A stretch of DNA of 37,933 bases from assembly GCA_013204605.1 (NCBI GenBank), contig JABMNI010000049.1:1-37933 (forward strand), written 5' to 3'. The stretch comes from Ignavibacteria bacterium. GTDB taxonomy: Bacteria; Bacteroidota; Ignavibacteria; Kapaibacteriales; Kapaibacteriaceae. The translations under genes were made by a program, and so were the position numbers. The notes beneath the pieces were generated by a model. It had not been told where the DNA came from and searched no databases. It saw only the letters and a list, made by a program, of their open reading frames with translations. This document shows, in pieces, positions 16,876 through 25,632 of this stretch (positions within the stretch are counted from its first letter, which is position 1; every line of letters starts with the position of its first letter).

Positions 16876-18165
16876 ATGAAAGAACGAATCTTACTTATCG
16901 GATCCGGCGGACGCGAACATGCGATTGCAAGGGCGTTGGTACAGTCTGAATCATGCGGTGAACTTTTTTGTGTACCTGGAAATCCTGGGATTGCGGCGTT
17001 GTGTCAAATTGTACAGGTTGACACTTCGAATCACGCTGAGTTATGCGCTTGGTGCAGACGCAATGGAATCACGCTGGTAGTGGTGGGTCCGGAGCAGCCC
17101 CTTGCCGAAGGAATTGCAGATTCATTGCGTTCTGAAGGGATCGCAACATTTGGTCCATCGCAACGAGCCGCTCGCATAGAATCGTCAAAAGAGTTTTCGA
17201 AGAATTTGATGCGCAAGTATGGAATTCCAACGGCAGATTATTGCGTTTTTGCCCAGGCAGAAATCGAGGCAGCGTTGCGTTATGTTGAAGCGCATTCGTA
17301 TCCCGTTGTAATAAAGGCGAGTGGGTTAGCCGCCGGCAAGGGAGTAGTTATTGCAGAAAATATTACCGAGGCACAACTTGCAATTCGCTCAATATTTGAC
17401 GGAGAGTTTGGAAGTTCAGGGTCGACAATTGTCGTAGAAGAGTATTTGCAAGGAATAGAAGCCAGTTTGTTTGCGATTACCGACGGAACATCATTCACCG
17501 TTCTGGCTCCGGCGCAAGATCACAAACGAATTGGTGACAATGATCAGGGAAAAAATACTGGAGGCATGGGCGCATATGCACCCGCTCCGGTGGTTACTCC
17601 CCAGGGAAAACTTTGGATTGAGGAGCACATTATTGCACCAGTTCTTTCTGCACTTAGAATGGAAGACAGTGAGTTTAACGGTTGCCTGTTTGTGGGATTA
17701 ATGATTGCGGCCGATGGAACAAGCAAGGTGATTGAGTTTAACTGCCGATTCGGCGACCCAGAAACGCAGGCGGTGTTATCGGTTCTTCGAGGTGATCTAG
17801 CTGGTTTGTTTGCATCAGTTGCGCACGGGAAAATCGATCCAAGTTATGTGCAAAAAATAGCCGAAGGTTTTGCCTGTGGCGTGGTGATGGCATCAGGTGG
17901 CTATCCTGATACGTATGCGGTTGGCAAAGAAATATCAGGTTTGGATGAAGTTGAAAAACTTCCCAATGTTTTTGCGTACCACGCTGGGACGGCTCTTCGA
18001 AACGAAAAGTTAGTAACATCAGGCGGAAGAGTTCTGGGAATCGTGGGTACCGGTGAGACGTTACCTGATGCCGTGAAAGTGGCATATCAAGGCGTAAGCC
18101 TAGTGAAATTTGAAAACAATTATTTCAGAAAAGATATAGCGAGTAGGGGGCTTACCGGTAAATGA
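16876..18165 (+). CDS. purD: phosphoribosylamine-glycine ligase
   Basis: 429 residues, the normal GARS length. It performs the second step of de novo purine synthesis: phosphoribosylamine + glycine + ATP to glycinamide ribonucleotide. The N-domain opens with ILLIGSGGREHAIARAL and VPGNPG. The ATP-grasp domain has YPVVIKASGLAAGKGVVIA (about residues 140-158), the loop PAQDHKRIGDNDQGKNTGGMGAYAP, and the metal site IEFNCRFGDPETQ (about 287-299). The C-domain contains VMASGGYPD and VGTGET. The ATG directly follows the TAA of the DUF3127 gene and the 3' end overlaps the epimerase start, so translation is probably coupled. Other purine genes are not in the window. Confidence 0.97.
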   Translation: MKERILLIGSGGREHAIARALVQSESCGELFCVPGNPGIAALCQIVQVDTSNHAELCAWCRRNGITLVVVGPEQPLAEGIADSLRSEGIATFGPSQRAARIESSKEFSKNLMRKYGIPTADYCVFAQAEIEAALRYVEAHSYPVVIKASGLAAGKGVVIAENITEAQLAIRSIFDGEFGSSGSTIVVEEYLQGIEASLFAITDGTSFTVLAPAQDHKRIGDNDQGKNTGGMGAYAPAPVVTPQGKLWIEEHIIAPVLSALRMEDSEFNGCLFVGLMIAADGTSKVIEFNCRFGDPETQAVLSVLRGDLAGLFASVAHGKIDPSYVQKIAEGFACGVVMASGGYPDTYAVGKEISGLDEVEKLPNVFAYHAGTALRNEKLVTSGGRVLGIVGTGETLPDAVKVAYQGVSLVKFENNYFRKDIASRGLTGK

Positions 18166-19073
18166 AGATACTTGTGACAGGCGGAGCGGGTTTTATAGGA
18201 TCGCATATTTCAGAAGCATATGCTGCGCAAGGCCACGAAGTGGTTTCTGTGGATAACTTGTCGACGGGTAAGATCGAGAACGTTCCTAGCGGAGTTCGAC
18301 TGGAGAAAATCGATATTACAAGTTCTGATTTCGATGATTTTATGCAGAAGGAAAAATTTGAAGTTGTGAATCACCACGCGGCTCATATGGAACTACGAGT
18401 GAGCGTTGAAAGACCGGTGCATGACGCGCAATCCAATATTCTTGGAAGTTTGCGGGTGCTCCAAAACGCCTATAAGTTTGGAGTACGACATACCGTTCTT
18501 GCAAGTTCATGTGCGGTACTTGGTGAGCTACATACTTTTCCCGCAACTGAAGAGCATACTACTGTTCCGATATCGCCGTATGGATGCTCCAAACTTGCTA
18601 TGGAAATCTATGCTCAATACTTCAGAATCGTCCACGGTCTATCCGTCTCCACACTCCGATATACCAACGTTTACGGACCCAAACAAAACCCAAATGGTGA
18701 GTCGGGAGTTATTGCAATTTTCCTTCAGAAATTCTTGGACGGCAAGGTTGCCACAATCCACGGTGAGGGAAATCAAATTCGCGATTATATTCACGTGAAG
18801 GATGTTGCATCTGCTAACATTTTGGCCACTGAGAAAATGCTGCAAGGAACATACTTTGTTTGTTCAGGTGAAGAGACCTCTGTTAATAGAGTTGTTGAGT
18901 TGTTGATTGCAAGTGTAGAAGTTAATGCAGAAGTTGAAAGGGGGCCTGCCATGCCAGGAGATCCACCCAGAATTGTGTGCTCGCCGTCGAAGTTTCAAAC
19001 TTTGACCGGATGGTCAAATAAAACCACTTTAGATATCGGAATTCGTGAAACAACCGAGTGGTTTCAAAAATAA
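18162..19073 (+). CDS. NAD-dependent sugar-nucleotide epimerase/dehydratase
   Basis: 303 residues, an extended short-chain dehydrogenase. The NAD-binding GGAGFIGSHI lies at residues 7-16, with DNLSTG just after the second strand. The catalytic set is Ser116 in ASSCAVLGE, Tyr140 and Lys144 in SPYGCSKLAMEIY. TLRYTNVYGPKQNP and HVKDVASANI are typical of the UDP-glucose/UDP-N-acetylglucosamine 4-epimerase group. The exact substrate cannot be read from sequence, so I give no gene symbol. Its ATG overlaps the purD stop (ATGA), a sign of coupled translation with purD although the pathways differ. It likely supplies precursors for surface polysaccharide. Confidence 0.9.
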   Translation: MKILVTGGAGFIGSHISEAYAAQGHEVVSVDNLSTGKIENVPSGVRLEKIDITSSDFDDFMQKEKFEVVNHHAAHMELRVSVERPVHDAQSNILGSLRVLQNAYKFGVRHTVLASSCAVLGELHTFPATEEHTTVPISPYGCSKLAMEIYAQYFRIVHGLSVSTLRYTNVYGPKQNPNGESGVIAIFLQKFLDGKVATIHGEGNQIRDYIHVKDVASANILATEKMLQGTYFVCSGEETSVNRVVELLIASVEVNAEVERGPAMPGDPPRIVCSPSKFQTLTGWSNKTTLDIGIRETTEWFQK

Positions 19074-19135
19074 TTTGAGTTATTGCCTTATTCATTCAGA
19101 TAATTAGTTGGTCAGATTCATCCCGTCTCGTATTT

Positions 19136-19164
19136 TTGACTGCTTCAGTTAGAAGCACTAAAGT
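19136..19164 (+). promoter_or_regulatory. candidate sigma70-like promoter for the oxidase cluster
   Basis: TTGACT at 19136-19141 and TAAAGT at 19159-19164 are separated by exactly 17 bases, 31 bases ahead of the cytochrome c start. The -35 match is 5 of 6 and the -10 match 4 of 6. It is the only good candidate in the 121-base spacer after the epimerase gene. Members of the Bacteroidota often use a different consensus, so this is tentative. Confidence 0.4.
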
Positions 19165-19194
19165 ATTTCATCTGTGGAACAAGGACATTAATAC

Positions 19195-19725
19195 ATGCAC
19201 TCATTGCTTAATCGCTTTCTTGTTCTTTCTCTCGTGGCCTTTGTTGGGTTAACTATTACTAGCTGTAATATTGAAGGCCTTTTTACTAAAATCGGTGACG
19301 ATCCCGTATTTGTGGATCCCGATGCTCCTGTAGCAACAGCTGGAACTGCTGAGGCTGGTGGTGTAGGCAAGACCGTTTATGGCAGGATTTGTGCCGCATG
19401 CCATTTAGGTAGTGGAAAAGGCGTCCCTGGCAACAACATCCCACCCCTGGCCGGTTCGCCGTTGGTAGTATCCGACCCATCTATTCCAATACGAATTGTA
19501 TTGCATGGCTTTAAAGGCCCTATTGAGCGTAACGGCGTTACGATTAATGGTCAAATGGCAGCGTGGAAAGACCAATTGTCAGATCAAGACGTCGCTGACG
19601 TATTAACGTATGTGAGATCGGCATTTGGTAACAGCGCTTCTGCTATTACCCCAGACGAAGTCTCTACCGTGCGTGGCGAAACAAGTAGCAGATTAGCCCC
19701 CTTCACAGAATCAGAATTGAAATAA
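19195..19725 (+). CDS. lipoprotein monoheme cytochrome c
   Basis: 176 residues. A lipoprotein signal ends in LTITSC, with Cys24 as the lipidated residue, so the protein should be anchored on the periplasmic side. One CAACH heme site lies at residues 66-70. A likely axial Met sits in NGQMAAWKDQLSDQDVADVLTYVRSAFGN, the standard C-terminal helix region of class I cytochromes c. AAGGAC precedes the ATG. As the first gene before coxB, it most likely carries electrons from ActE (alternative complex III) to the CuA centre. In caa3-type oxidases the same domain is fused to CoxB, while here it is separate. Confidence 0.93.
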   Translation: MHSLLNRFLVLSLVAFVGLTITSCNIEGLFTKIGDDPVFVDPDAPVATAGTAEAGGVGKTVYGRICAACHLGSGKGVPGNNIPPLAGSPLVVSDPSIPIRIVLHGFKGPIERNGVTINGQMAAWKDQLSDQDVADVLTYVRSAFGNSASAITPDEVSTVRGETSSRLAPFTESELK

Positions 19726-19762
19726 AATAAGTCAGAACCGATTTAACCTGGAGTATTAGCAG

Positions 19763-20611
19763 ATGGGTGACATCTTTAAAGTTTTTAATATGATGGCTTG
19801 GTTCCCAGAGAATGTTTCGACATTCGGGGCCGAGTTGGATAACCTGTTCGGCGTGATTTATTACTTAAGCGTAGTAATATTCTTCCTAACGTTTGGAATA
19901 ATGGGGTATTTCCTAATTAAATACCGGCACAAAGAGGGGCGAAAAGGATATAACTACCACGGGAACAACATTGTTGAACTTACCTGGACCATCCTACCCA
20001 CGATACTGTTTGCTGGATTAGGCCTCTATACAGATAGCGCTTGGGCAGAAACCAAATATTCTCATAAAGTACCAGTGGCAGATGTTGAGATTTTAGTGTT
20101 GGGAAAACAATTTGGTTGGTATGCTATGTACCCTGGCGCCGATGGCAAGTTTGGACGCAATGCGTATACGGACAGATCGGCGCGCCATTTAATGAGCACA
20201 ACAAATCCTTTCGGAATAGATTCTACAGACGAAGCGGGAATGGATGACTTTGTAACGGAAAACCAATTCAAAATTCCGGTAAACTCCAATGTTGTTGTTA
20301 GAGGATCTTCGATTGATGTTCTGCACAGTTTTTTCCTTCCTCATATGCGTGTTAAGCAAGACGTTATACCGGGTTTGTGGATGAAGATTTGGTTTAATGC
20401 GTTCAAAACCGGCAATTACGAACTCGCCTGCGCGGAGCTTTGTGGCGGTGGACATTATTCCATGCGAGCTGAGTATGAAATACTTTCGAAGTCAGGATAT
20501 GATAAGTGGTTAGATCAAAAGAATTCCGATGTTAAGCAACTGCGAATGATGAGTGCGGGAACAACCGAGCCTGCTCCCATAGTTGAAGAGTCTCATCCGG
20601 CATCACATTAA
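19763..20611 (+). CDS. coxB: cytochrome c oxidase subunit II
   Basis: 282 residues. Two membrane segments (about 30-52 and 71-92) are followed by a periplasmic cupredoxin domain. All CuA ligands are present: His188 (VLHSFF), Cys223, Glu225, Cys227, His231 and Met234 in CAELCGGGHYSM. FGWYAMYPGADGKFG (about residues 117-131) is the usual strand with an aromatic patch for electron transfer. No cytochrome c domain is fused at the C-terminus, consistent with the separate cytochrome encoded upstream. GGAG lies about 11 bases ahead of the ATG. CuA receives electrons from cytochrome c and passes them to heme a in CoxA. Confidence 0.97.
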   Translation: MGDIFKVFNMMAWFPENVSTFGAELDNLFGVIYYLSVVIFFLTFGIMGYFLIKYRHKEGRKGYNYHGNNIVELTWTILPTILFAGLGLYTDSAWAETKYSHKVPVADVEILVLGKQFGWYAMYPGADGKFGRNAYTDRSARHLMSTTNPFGIDSTDEAGMDDFVTENQFKIPVNSNVVVRGSSIDVLHSFFLPHMRVKQDVIPGLWMKIWFNAFKTGNYELACAELCGGGHYSMRAEYEILSKSGYDKWLDQKNSDVKQLRMMSAGTTEPAPIVEESHPASH

Positions 20612-20643
20612 AACGAAAAGTAGAAGGTACAGGAGTATTAATA

Positions 20644-22503
20644 ATGAGTGAAACTTCAGTTGTAACGCCCGATTCTGGTACAATGGATGTTGGTCATCAT
20701 GACCATCATGAGTTACCATGGTATAGAAAGTATCTGTTTTCTACCGACCACAAGGTAATTGCAAAACAGTTCATGATAGCTGCATTGTTCTTCATGTTTG
20801 TAGGTGGAGCATTCGCGTTGTTTATCCGTTGGCAGTTAGCCTATCCGGGAAAACCAATTCCGGTGATTGGATCAATTCTGCCGGCATCATGGGTTACCGA
20901 ACCTATGAGTGGAGTTATTACGCCTGAATTTTTCACACAGTTGCTGACCATGCATGGCTCGGTAATGATTTTTCTCGTGATCATTCCGCTTGCTGCGGGT
21001 ATGTTCGGAAATTTCTGTATTCCGTTAATGATTGGTACCGACGACATGGCGCTCCCGCGGCTGAATATGTGGTCGTTTTGGCTGGTGCCTCCCGCCGGTT
21101 TAATAATGATGGCCGGCTTTTACACAGAAACGGGGTATGCCGCGGCAGGGTGGACGTCGTATCCGCCCCTTAGTGCGCTTACCGGACTGCCCGTTTTCAC
21201 GATTAGCGGTCAGACCCTTTGGTTGATAGCATTGTTTATGATTGGTTTCTCTTCTATAATGGGAGCCGTAAACTATGTGACGACCATTATGAACAAGCGC
21301 GCAAAAGGCATGAAGCTTTTTGATATGCCGCTAACAGTTTGGGCGTTGTTTATTACCGCTATTATTATCACGCTTGGAACTCCCGTTCTAGCTGCCGCAT
21401 TAACGATGTTGTTCATGGACAACTTCTTGCACACAAGTTTTTTCCTACCGGACAGTTTAGTTACTTCATCGCATTATGCGGGTGGTGGACAGCCGGTACT
21501 TTGGCAACATATTTTCTGGTTCTATTCTCACCCCGCGGTGTATATCATGATTCTACCTCTAATGGGAGTAGTTAGTGATGTACTGGCAACGTTTTCGCGT
21601 AAGCCTATTTATGGCTACAAAGCAATGGTGTTTGCGTTAAGCGGAATAGCATTCTTAGGCTTCATTGTTTGGGGCCACCACATGTTCCAATCCGGCATGA
21701 ACCCGCTCTTAGGCACCACCTTTGTACTATCTACCATTGTGATTGCCGTGCCTTCATCTATAAAAGTATTTAACTGGCTGGGTACTCTGTGGAGAGGGGA
21801 TATTCGATTTACCTCCGCAATGTTGAGTGGACTTGCCTTTGTGTCGATGTTTATCATTGGCGGATTATCCGGTGTCTTCATGGCTTCTGCAGCCGTTGAC
21901 ATCTTTATTCACGACACGTACTTTATTGTAGCGCATATCCACTACGTACTTTTTGGTGGTTCACTTTTTGGAATTTTTGCCGGTATCTACTATTGGTTCC
22001 CTAAAATGTACGGCAGAATGCTAAACGAAACGTGGGGACGCAGGCACCTTTTCTGGACCTTTATTGCATTCAATTGCACATTTTTCCCGATGCACGTTCT
22101 TGGTTTGGCTGGACACATGCGCCGTATTTACGACCCAAATGTGTACGACTTTCTTAAGGGGCTAAGTGGTCTAAACGAGTTCATTACGATCTCTGCAATC
22201 GTGTTGGGCTTTGCACAATTAATATTAGTTGCAAATATTTTCCACTCGCTAATCTGGGGTAAAAAAGCCGGACGTAATCCGTGGAATGCAAACACATTAG
22301 AATGGGCAGCTCCGGAACATCCTGGTCATGGAAACTTCGACACCGACATCACAGTTTATCGCGGTCCGTACGAATTTTGCGTTGAAGGTAGAGAGCTTGA
22401 TTACTGGCCTCAATGGGAACCTGGAGAGTCGATTTCAGTCCATCACCACACTATTGCGGTTAGCAAGGAAGAATCAGAGAATAAAGTTTTTGGCGCCCAC
22501 TAA
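20644..22503 (+). CDS. coxA: cytochrome c oxidase subunit I (A2-type)
   Basis: 619 residues, about 12 membrane helices and a soluble C-terminal tail. It is the catalytic heme-copper subunit with low-spin heme a and the heme a3-CuB site. CuB ligands are His296 in WFYSHPAVY and the pair in VWGHHMF. Tyr300 is the residue expected to be cross-linked to His296. Heme ligands lie in HDTYFIVAHIHYVLFGG. The K-channel lysine is in PSSIKVFNW, and a D-channel aspartate is kept in GTDDMALPR. Helix VI reads YSHPAV, not GHPEV. The glutamate is absent and the Tyr-Ser pair present, which defines the A2 subfamily as in Rhodothermus and Thermus caa3 enzymes. AGGAG lies upstream. The 3' end overlaps the likely ctaA start. 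Confidence 0.97.
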   Translation: MSETSVVTPDSGTMDVGHHDHHELPWYRKYLFSTDHKVIAKQFMIAALFFMFVGGAFALFIRWQLAYPGKPIPVIGSILPASWVTEPMSGVITPEFFTQLLTMHGSVMIFLVIIPLAAGMFGNFCIPLMIGTDDMALPRLNMWSFWLVPPAGLIMMAGFYTETGYAAAGWTSYPPLSALTGLPVFTISGQTLWLIALFMIGFSSIMGAVNYVTTIMNKRAKGMKLFDMPLTVWALFITAIIITLGTPVLAAALTMLFMDNFLHTSFFLPDSLVTSSHYAGGGQPVLWQHIFWFYSHPAVYIMILPLMGVVSDVLATFSRKPIYGYKAMVFALSGIAFLGFIVWGHHMFQSGMNPLLGTTFVLSTIVIAVPSSIKVFNWLGTLWRGDIRFTSAMLSGLAFVSMFIIGGLSGVFMASAAVDIFIHDTYFIVAHIHYVLFGGSLFGIFAGIYYWFPKMYGRMLNETWGRRHLFWTFIAFNCTFFPMHVLGLAGHMRRIYDPNVYDFLKGLSGLNEFITISAIVLGFAQLILVANIFHSLIWGKKAGRNPWNANTLEWAAPEHPGHGNFDTDITVYRGPYEFCVEGRELDYWPQWEPGESISVHHHTIAVSKEESENKVFGAH

Positions 22504-23650
22504 ATCCATATTCTATACCGCACTGATCCTATCAGTGTTGACATTCTGCCTTATCGTATGGGGTGGACACGTTAATACAACACGGTCAGGAATGGCGTTT
22601 TCAGATTGGCCAACATCGAACGGTGTGGCTATGGTTACGTATGCGCCGTCGGAGTGGTTTTTACAGGGCGCAAAATTTTGGGAACACGGACATAGATTGC
22701 TTGCCACAATTGTTGGGATGGTTTCTTCTTTGCTGTTGATTTTAGTTTTCACCAAGACTAAAAAGGAACAACGTCCTAGCAAAACCATTGTTGGAATTCT
22801 GACGGCGGTATTACTGATTGTGGGAACAGGGATAATTGGACTTCATTCAATGCCTGCAGGTTTTTTAGAGGCATTTATGATTTCATTGGGAGTACTACTG
22901 GCCTTCAGTGTAATGCAAGCAGTTAGAAGCTCTCGCATGTTAAGACTACTGTGGCTTAGCATTGGTGCCTTTATTACGGTTTGCCTTCAGGGTACGTTTG
23001 GTGGATACACCGTACTACATAACCTTCCTGATTGGACGTCCACTACACATGCTGTTTTAGCGGAATTATTTTTATCGCTAGTAATTGGTATCGCAGCTTT
23101 AAGTTCACCGAGTTGGAAAAAATTACCGAGAAACGCCGGACTGAAAAAATCCGCACGCACATTGTTGATTGTCACGTGGTCTGCGGTAGCTGTGCAATTT
23201 GTTCTTGGTGCTTTGACCCGCCATACTGACGCCTGGGGTGCCAGCGTAACTTTCCCTGAGTGGAGTGCGGCAGGATTCTTTCCGTCGGCAGAATTACTTG
23301 GTAATATGCAGGTAACTATTCACTTTTTGCATCGCACGCTCGCGTACGGAATATTTGCATTGGCAATTGGATCGTTCCTTTCAATTCGTAACAGTACAAG
23401 CAAAGGCTCAGCCTTACGCAAACTCTCTGCTAGTGTTGTTGTTATGGTGTTGGTACAAGCAACGCTTGGTGCTATGGTGTTATTCTCATACCGTGGTGAA
23501 ATGCAAACTACTCTTCATGTAATGGGTGGTGTGATTATACTTGGGCTTTCAACATTGCAGTTGATATTTGCAATGAAGGGCAGTTCCCCTCAGCCTGACT
23601 ATAGTTTCATTCATGAGACGAACCTCACAACGCATGAGGGGGTTCGTTGA
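22490..23650 (+). CDS. ctaA: heme A synthase (CtaA/COX15)
   Basis: About 386 residues with eight membrane segments. It oxidises the C8 methyl of heme O to formyl, giving heme A for CoxA. The first loop VWGGHVNTTRSGMAFSDWPTSNG corresponds to the family's GGxxRLTxSGLSxxxWP. Histidine ligands occur in EHGHRLLA, STTHAVLAE, IHFLHRTLA and TTLHVMGG, two per half of the pseudo-duplicated fold. The open frame extends back to 22328 inside coxA, but similarity begins only at IFYTALILSVLTF. I choose TTG 22490, which overlaps the coxA 3' end by 14 bases. The exact start is unsure. Its TGA overlaps the ATG of ctaB. Confidence 0.9.
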   Translation: MAPTKSIFYTALILSVLTFCLIVWGGHVNTTRSGMAFSDWPTSNGVAMVTYAPSEWFLQGAKFWEHGHRLLATIVGMVSSLLLILVFTKTKKEQRPSKTIVGILTAVLLIVGTGIIGLHSMPAGFLEAFMISLGVLLAFSVMQAVRSSRMLRLLWLSIGAFITVCLQGTFGGYTVLHNLPDWTSTTHAVLAELFLSLVIGIAALSSPSWKKLPRNAGLKKSARTLLIVTWSAVAVQFVLGALTRHTDAWGASVTFPEWSAAGFFPSAELLGNMQVTIHFLHRTLAYGIFALAIGSFLSIRNSTSKGSALRKLSASVVVMVLVQATLGAMVLFSYRGEMQTTLHVMGGVIILGLSTLQLIFAMKGSSPQPDYSFIHETNLTTHEGVR

Positions 23651-24606
23651 TGCAATCCACAAGTAATACACAGACTGCATCGCCCCTTTCCAATCAAATG
23701 GTTGGCGATACGATAATTCCTGATTTGAATTCTGGGATATTGCGTCAGTACTATGAGTTAACCAAACCTGGTATTACACAAATGGTGGCGTTGAGCACGC
23801 TCACTGCATACTATTTAGCGCTCCAAGTTGATGTTGTTGCGTATGCTTCGTCAGTGGTGAATTGGCTGCACTTTTTTGAAACCATGTTAGGAACAATTGC
23901 AATTAGTGCGGGAAGTTGCGTGTTCAATCACGTGATGGAGCGAAAAAATGATGGTCGAATGAAACGCACAGCTTTGCGACCAATTCCATCGGGTGCGATT
24001 TCTGTAAAAAATGCAATTGTTTTTGGCGTCGTGCTTACAGTAATTGGTGCTGCGTTGATTGCTCCGATTAATATGTTAACATTGGCCCTTGCAGCAATTA
24101 CTTGGGTACTTTATGTAGCGGTGTATACTCCTTTAAAACAACGTACAAAATGGGCGCTGATAGTAGGAAGTATTCCGGGAGCATTACCCTTTGTTGGCGG
24201 ATGGACGGCGGTTCGCGGCACAATTGATGCCCCTGCGTTAGTGTTGTTTGCAATTCTATTTGCTTGGCAAATACCGCATTTTCTTGCGCTTTCGTGGATG
24301 TACCGGTCTGATTATAGAGAAGGGGGCTTTGTGCTTCGCTCATTAACAGACGAATCGGGAACTATAGTGGCTTGGCAGACCTTGCTTTCAACCATCGTTA
24401 CTGCGTTGCTTTGCATGTTACCTTGGATTATTGGCGTAACGGGCACGATGTATATAGTTGGTGCTGTTGGACTGTGTGGGTGGATGACGTATGAAGCTAT
24501 TCGGTTTGTAGGTGAACGCAGTCATTCAAGAGCTCGTAAGGTTTTACTTACGTCGTATGCGGTACTAATGGGCGTGTACATTCTAGTTTTGGTGGACAAG
24601 GTTTAA
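23650..24606 (+). CDS. ctaB: protoheme IX farnesyltransferase (heme O synthase)
   Basis: 318 residues, a UbiA-type prenyltransferase with about eight or nine membrane helices. It adds a farnesyl group to protoheme, giving heme O, the substrate of the CtaA encoded just before it. Signature: NHVMERKNDGRMKRTALRP (about residues 96-114), the first Asp-rich motif for prenyl diphosphate and Mg2+. Then YTPLKQRTKWALIVGSIPGALPFVGGW, and the second acidic region SWMYRSDYREGGF. ATG 23650 overlaps the ctaA stop (TGATG). A TTG three bases earlier is less likely. The N-terminal 35 residues are poorly conserved. Confidence 0.95.
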   Translation: MQSTSNTQTASPLSNQMVGDTIIPDLNSGILRQYYELTKPGITQMVALSTLTAYYLALQVDVVAYASSVVNWLHFFETMLGTIAISAGSCVFNHVMERKNDGRMKRTALRPIPSGAISVKNAIVFGVVLTVIGAALIAPINMLTLALAAITWVLYVAVYTPLKQRTKWALIVGSIPGALPFVGGWTAVRGTIDAPALVLFAILFAWQIPHFLALSWMYRSDYREGGFVLRSLTDESGTIVAWQTLLSTIVTALLCMLPWIIGVTGTMYIVGAVGLCGWMTYEAIRFVGERSHSRARKVLLTSYAVLMGVYILVLVDKV

Positions 24607-24649
24607 ATATGAAAATTCAATTACGATATCAATTTTACTTGGTGAGTGT

Positions 24650-25273
24650 ATGTCCTCAGCATTAAATCTTTCCCACGAGCCAGTCACCAAAATCCCTCAT
24701 GGGAAGTTGGTTATGTGGGCCTTCCTTGCATCTGAATTGATGTTCTTTTCGGGTTTCTTCGGGGCCTTTATTGTGCTTCGAAACGCGAATTACGACACTT
24801 TCGGTCAAGGGTCGGCACTTCTTAGTTGGCCCCTTGCATTGGTAAATACTTTCATTCTAATTGGAAGTTCCCTTACGATGGCAATGTGCATTTACCATTT
24901 GGAGCGGAAAAACAACAGATTTTTCCAACTCTTTTTGGGACTCACCATATTAGGGGGCTTTGGCTTCTTAATTGTGAAGTTCATAGAGTATAGTTCGAAA
25001 TTCGAGCACGGATTGTTTCCGGGTCAAGAGCATCACACACTCTTTTTCTCATTCTACTTCATGATGACCGGATTCCACGCAATTCACGTTATTGCTGGAA
25101 TGATCCCGATGAGCTTTATGTGGTTCAAATCCTTTACGAAAAAGGGATACCCATATCCGGTGAAAGTTGAAACGTTAGGACTGTATTGGCACTTTGTTGA
25201 TTTGATGTGGATTTTCATTTTCCCTGCGCTGTATTTGATGATACCGTATCATGGCGCAATTGGCGGACATTAA
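24650..25273 (+). CDS. coxC: cytochrome c oxidase subunit III
   Basis: 207 residues with five membrane segments, the short form of subunit III that lacks the first two helices of the mitochondrial protein. HGKLVMWAFLASELMFFSGFFGAFIVLR (about residues 17-44) and FYFMMTGFHAIHVIAGM are hallmark stretches, and VETLGLYWHFVDLMWIFIFPALYL closes the protein. Subunit III stabilises the catalytic core and binds lipid but no metal. The upstream site is weak. It follows ctaB by 43 bases and precedes coxD by 44 bases. Confidence 0.95.
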   Translation: MSSALNLSHEPVTKIPHGKLVMWAFLASELMFFSGFFGAFIVLRNANYDTFGQGSALLSWPLALVNTFILIGSSLTMAMCIYHLERKNNRFFQLFLGLTILGGFGFLIVKFIEYSSKFEHGLFPGQEHHTLFFSFYFMMTGFHAIHVIAGMIPMSFMWFKSFTKKGYPYPVKVETLGLYWHFVDLMWIFIFPALYLMIPYHGAIGGH

Positions 25274-25317
25274 AACTGAGTGTACATTAATACTGAATTG
25301 AAACAAGGACAAGATTT

Positions 25318-25632
25318 ATGGGACATGATCACGGTAATGTAATCCCTTCATATATGAAGGTCTTTTACACCTTATGCACTCTAACCGTTTTAACAGTGGT
25401 TGCAGCTAAGAGTCTGCATTTCCCAGCCAGCTGGGGAACTCCGGGAGACATATTGCACGTCTCTATTGGTGTGATAATAGCTGTGATAAAGGTAATAGCG
25501 GTAATGTACATATTTATGCACCTCAAGTTTGATCATCCATTCTTGCGATTCCTAGTATATGTTCCGGCGTTTCTTTTTGTTGTGTTAACATTTGCGCTCA
25601 ATTTTCTTGAGTCGTGGGATTACATACATTGA
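25318..25632 (+). CDS. coxD: cytochrome c oxidase subunit IV (CyoD-like)
   Basis: 104 residues with three membrane helices: FYTLCTLTVLTVVAAKSLHF, DILHVSIGVIIAVIKVIAVMYIFMHLKF and LVYVPAFLFVVLTFALNFL. The middle helix ending in IFMHLK is the mark of the prokaryotic COX4/CyoD family (PF03626-like). It is a structural oxidase subunit thought to aid CuB assembly. AAGGAC lies eight bases before the ATG. The 3' end overlaps the first possible start codons of the SCO gene, so expression is coupled. Confidence 0.9.
   Translation: MGHDHGNVIPSYMKVFYTLCTLTVLTVVAAKSLHFPASWGTPGDILHVSIGVIIAVIKVIAVMYIFMHLKFDHPFLRFLVYVPAFLFVVLTFALNFLESWDYIH

Noticed and set aside
22328..22489. ATG 22328 as the start of ctaA
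   Set aside because: It would overlap the conserved coxA C-terminal region by over 170 bases, and the extra residues do not resemble heme A synthase.
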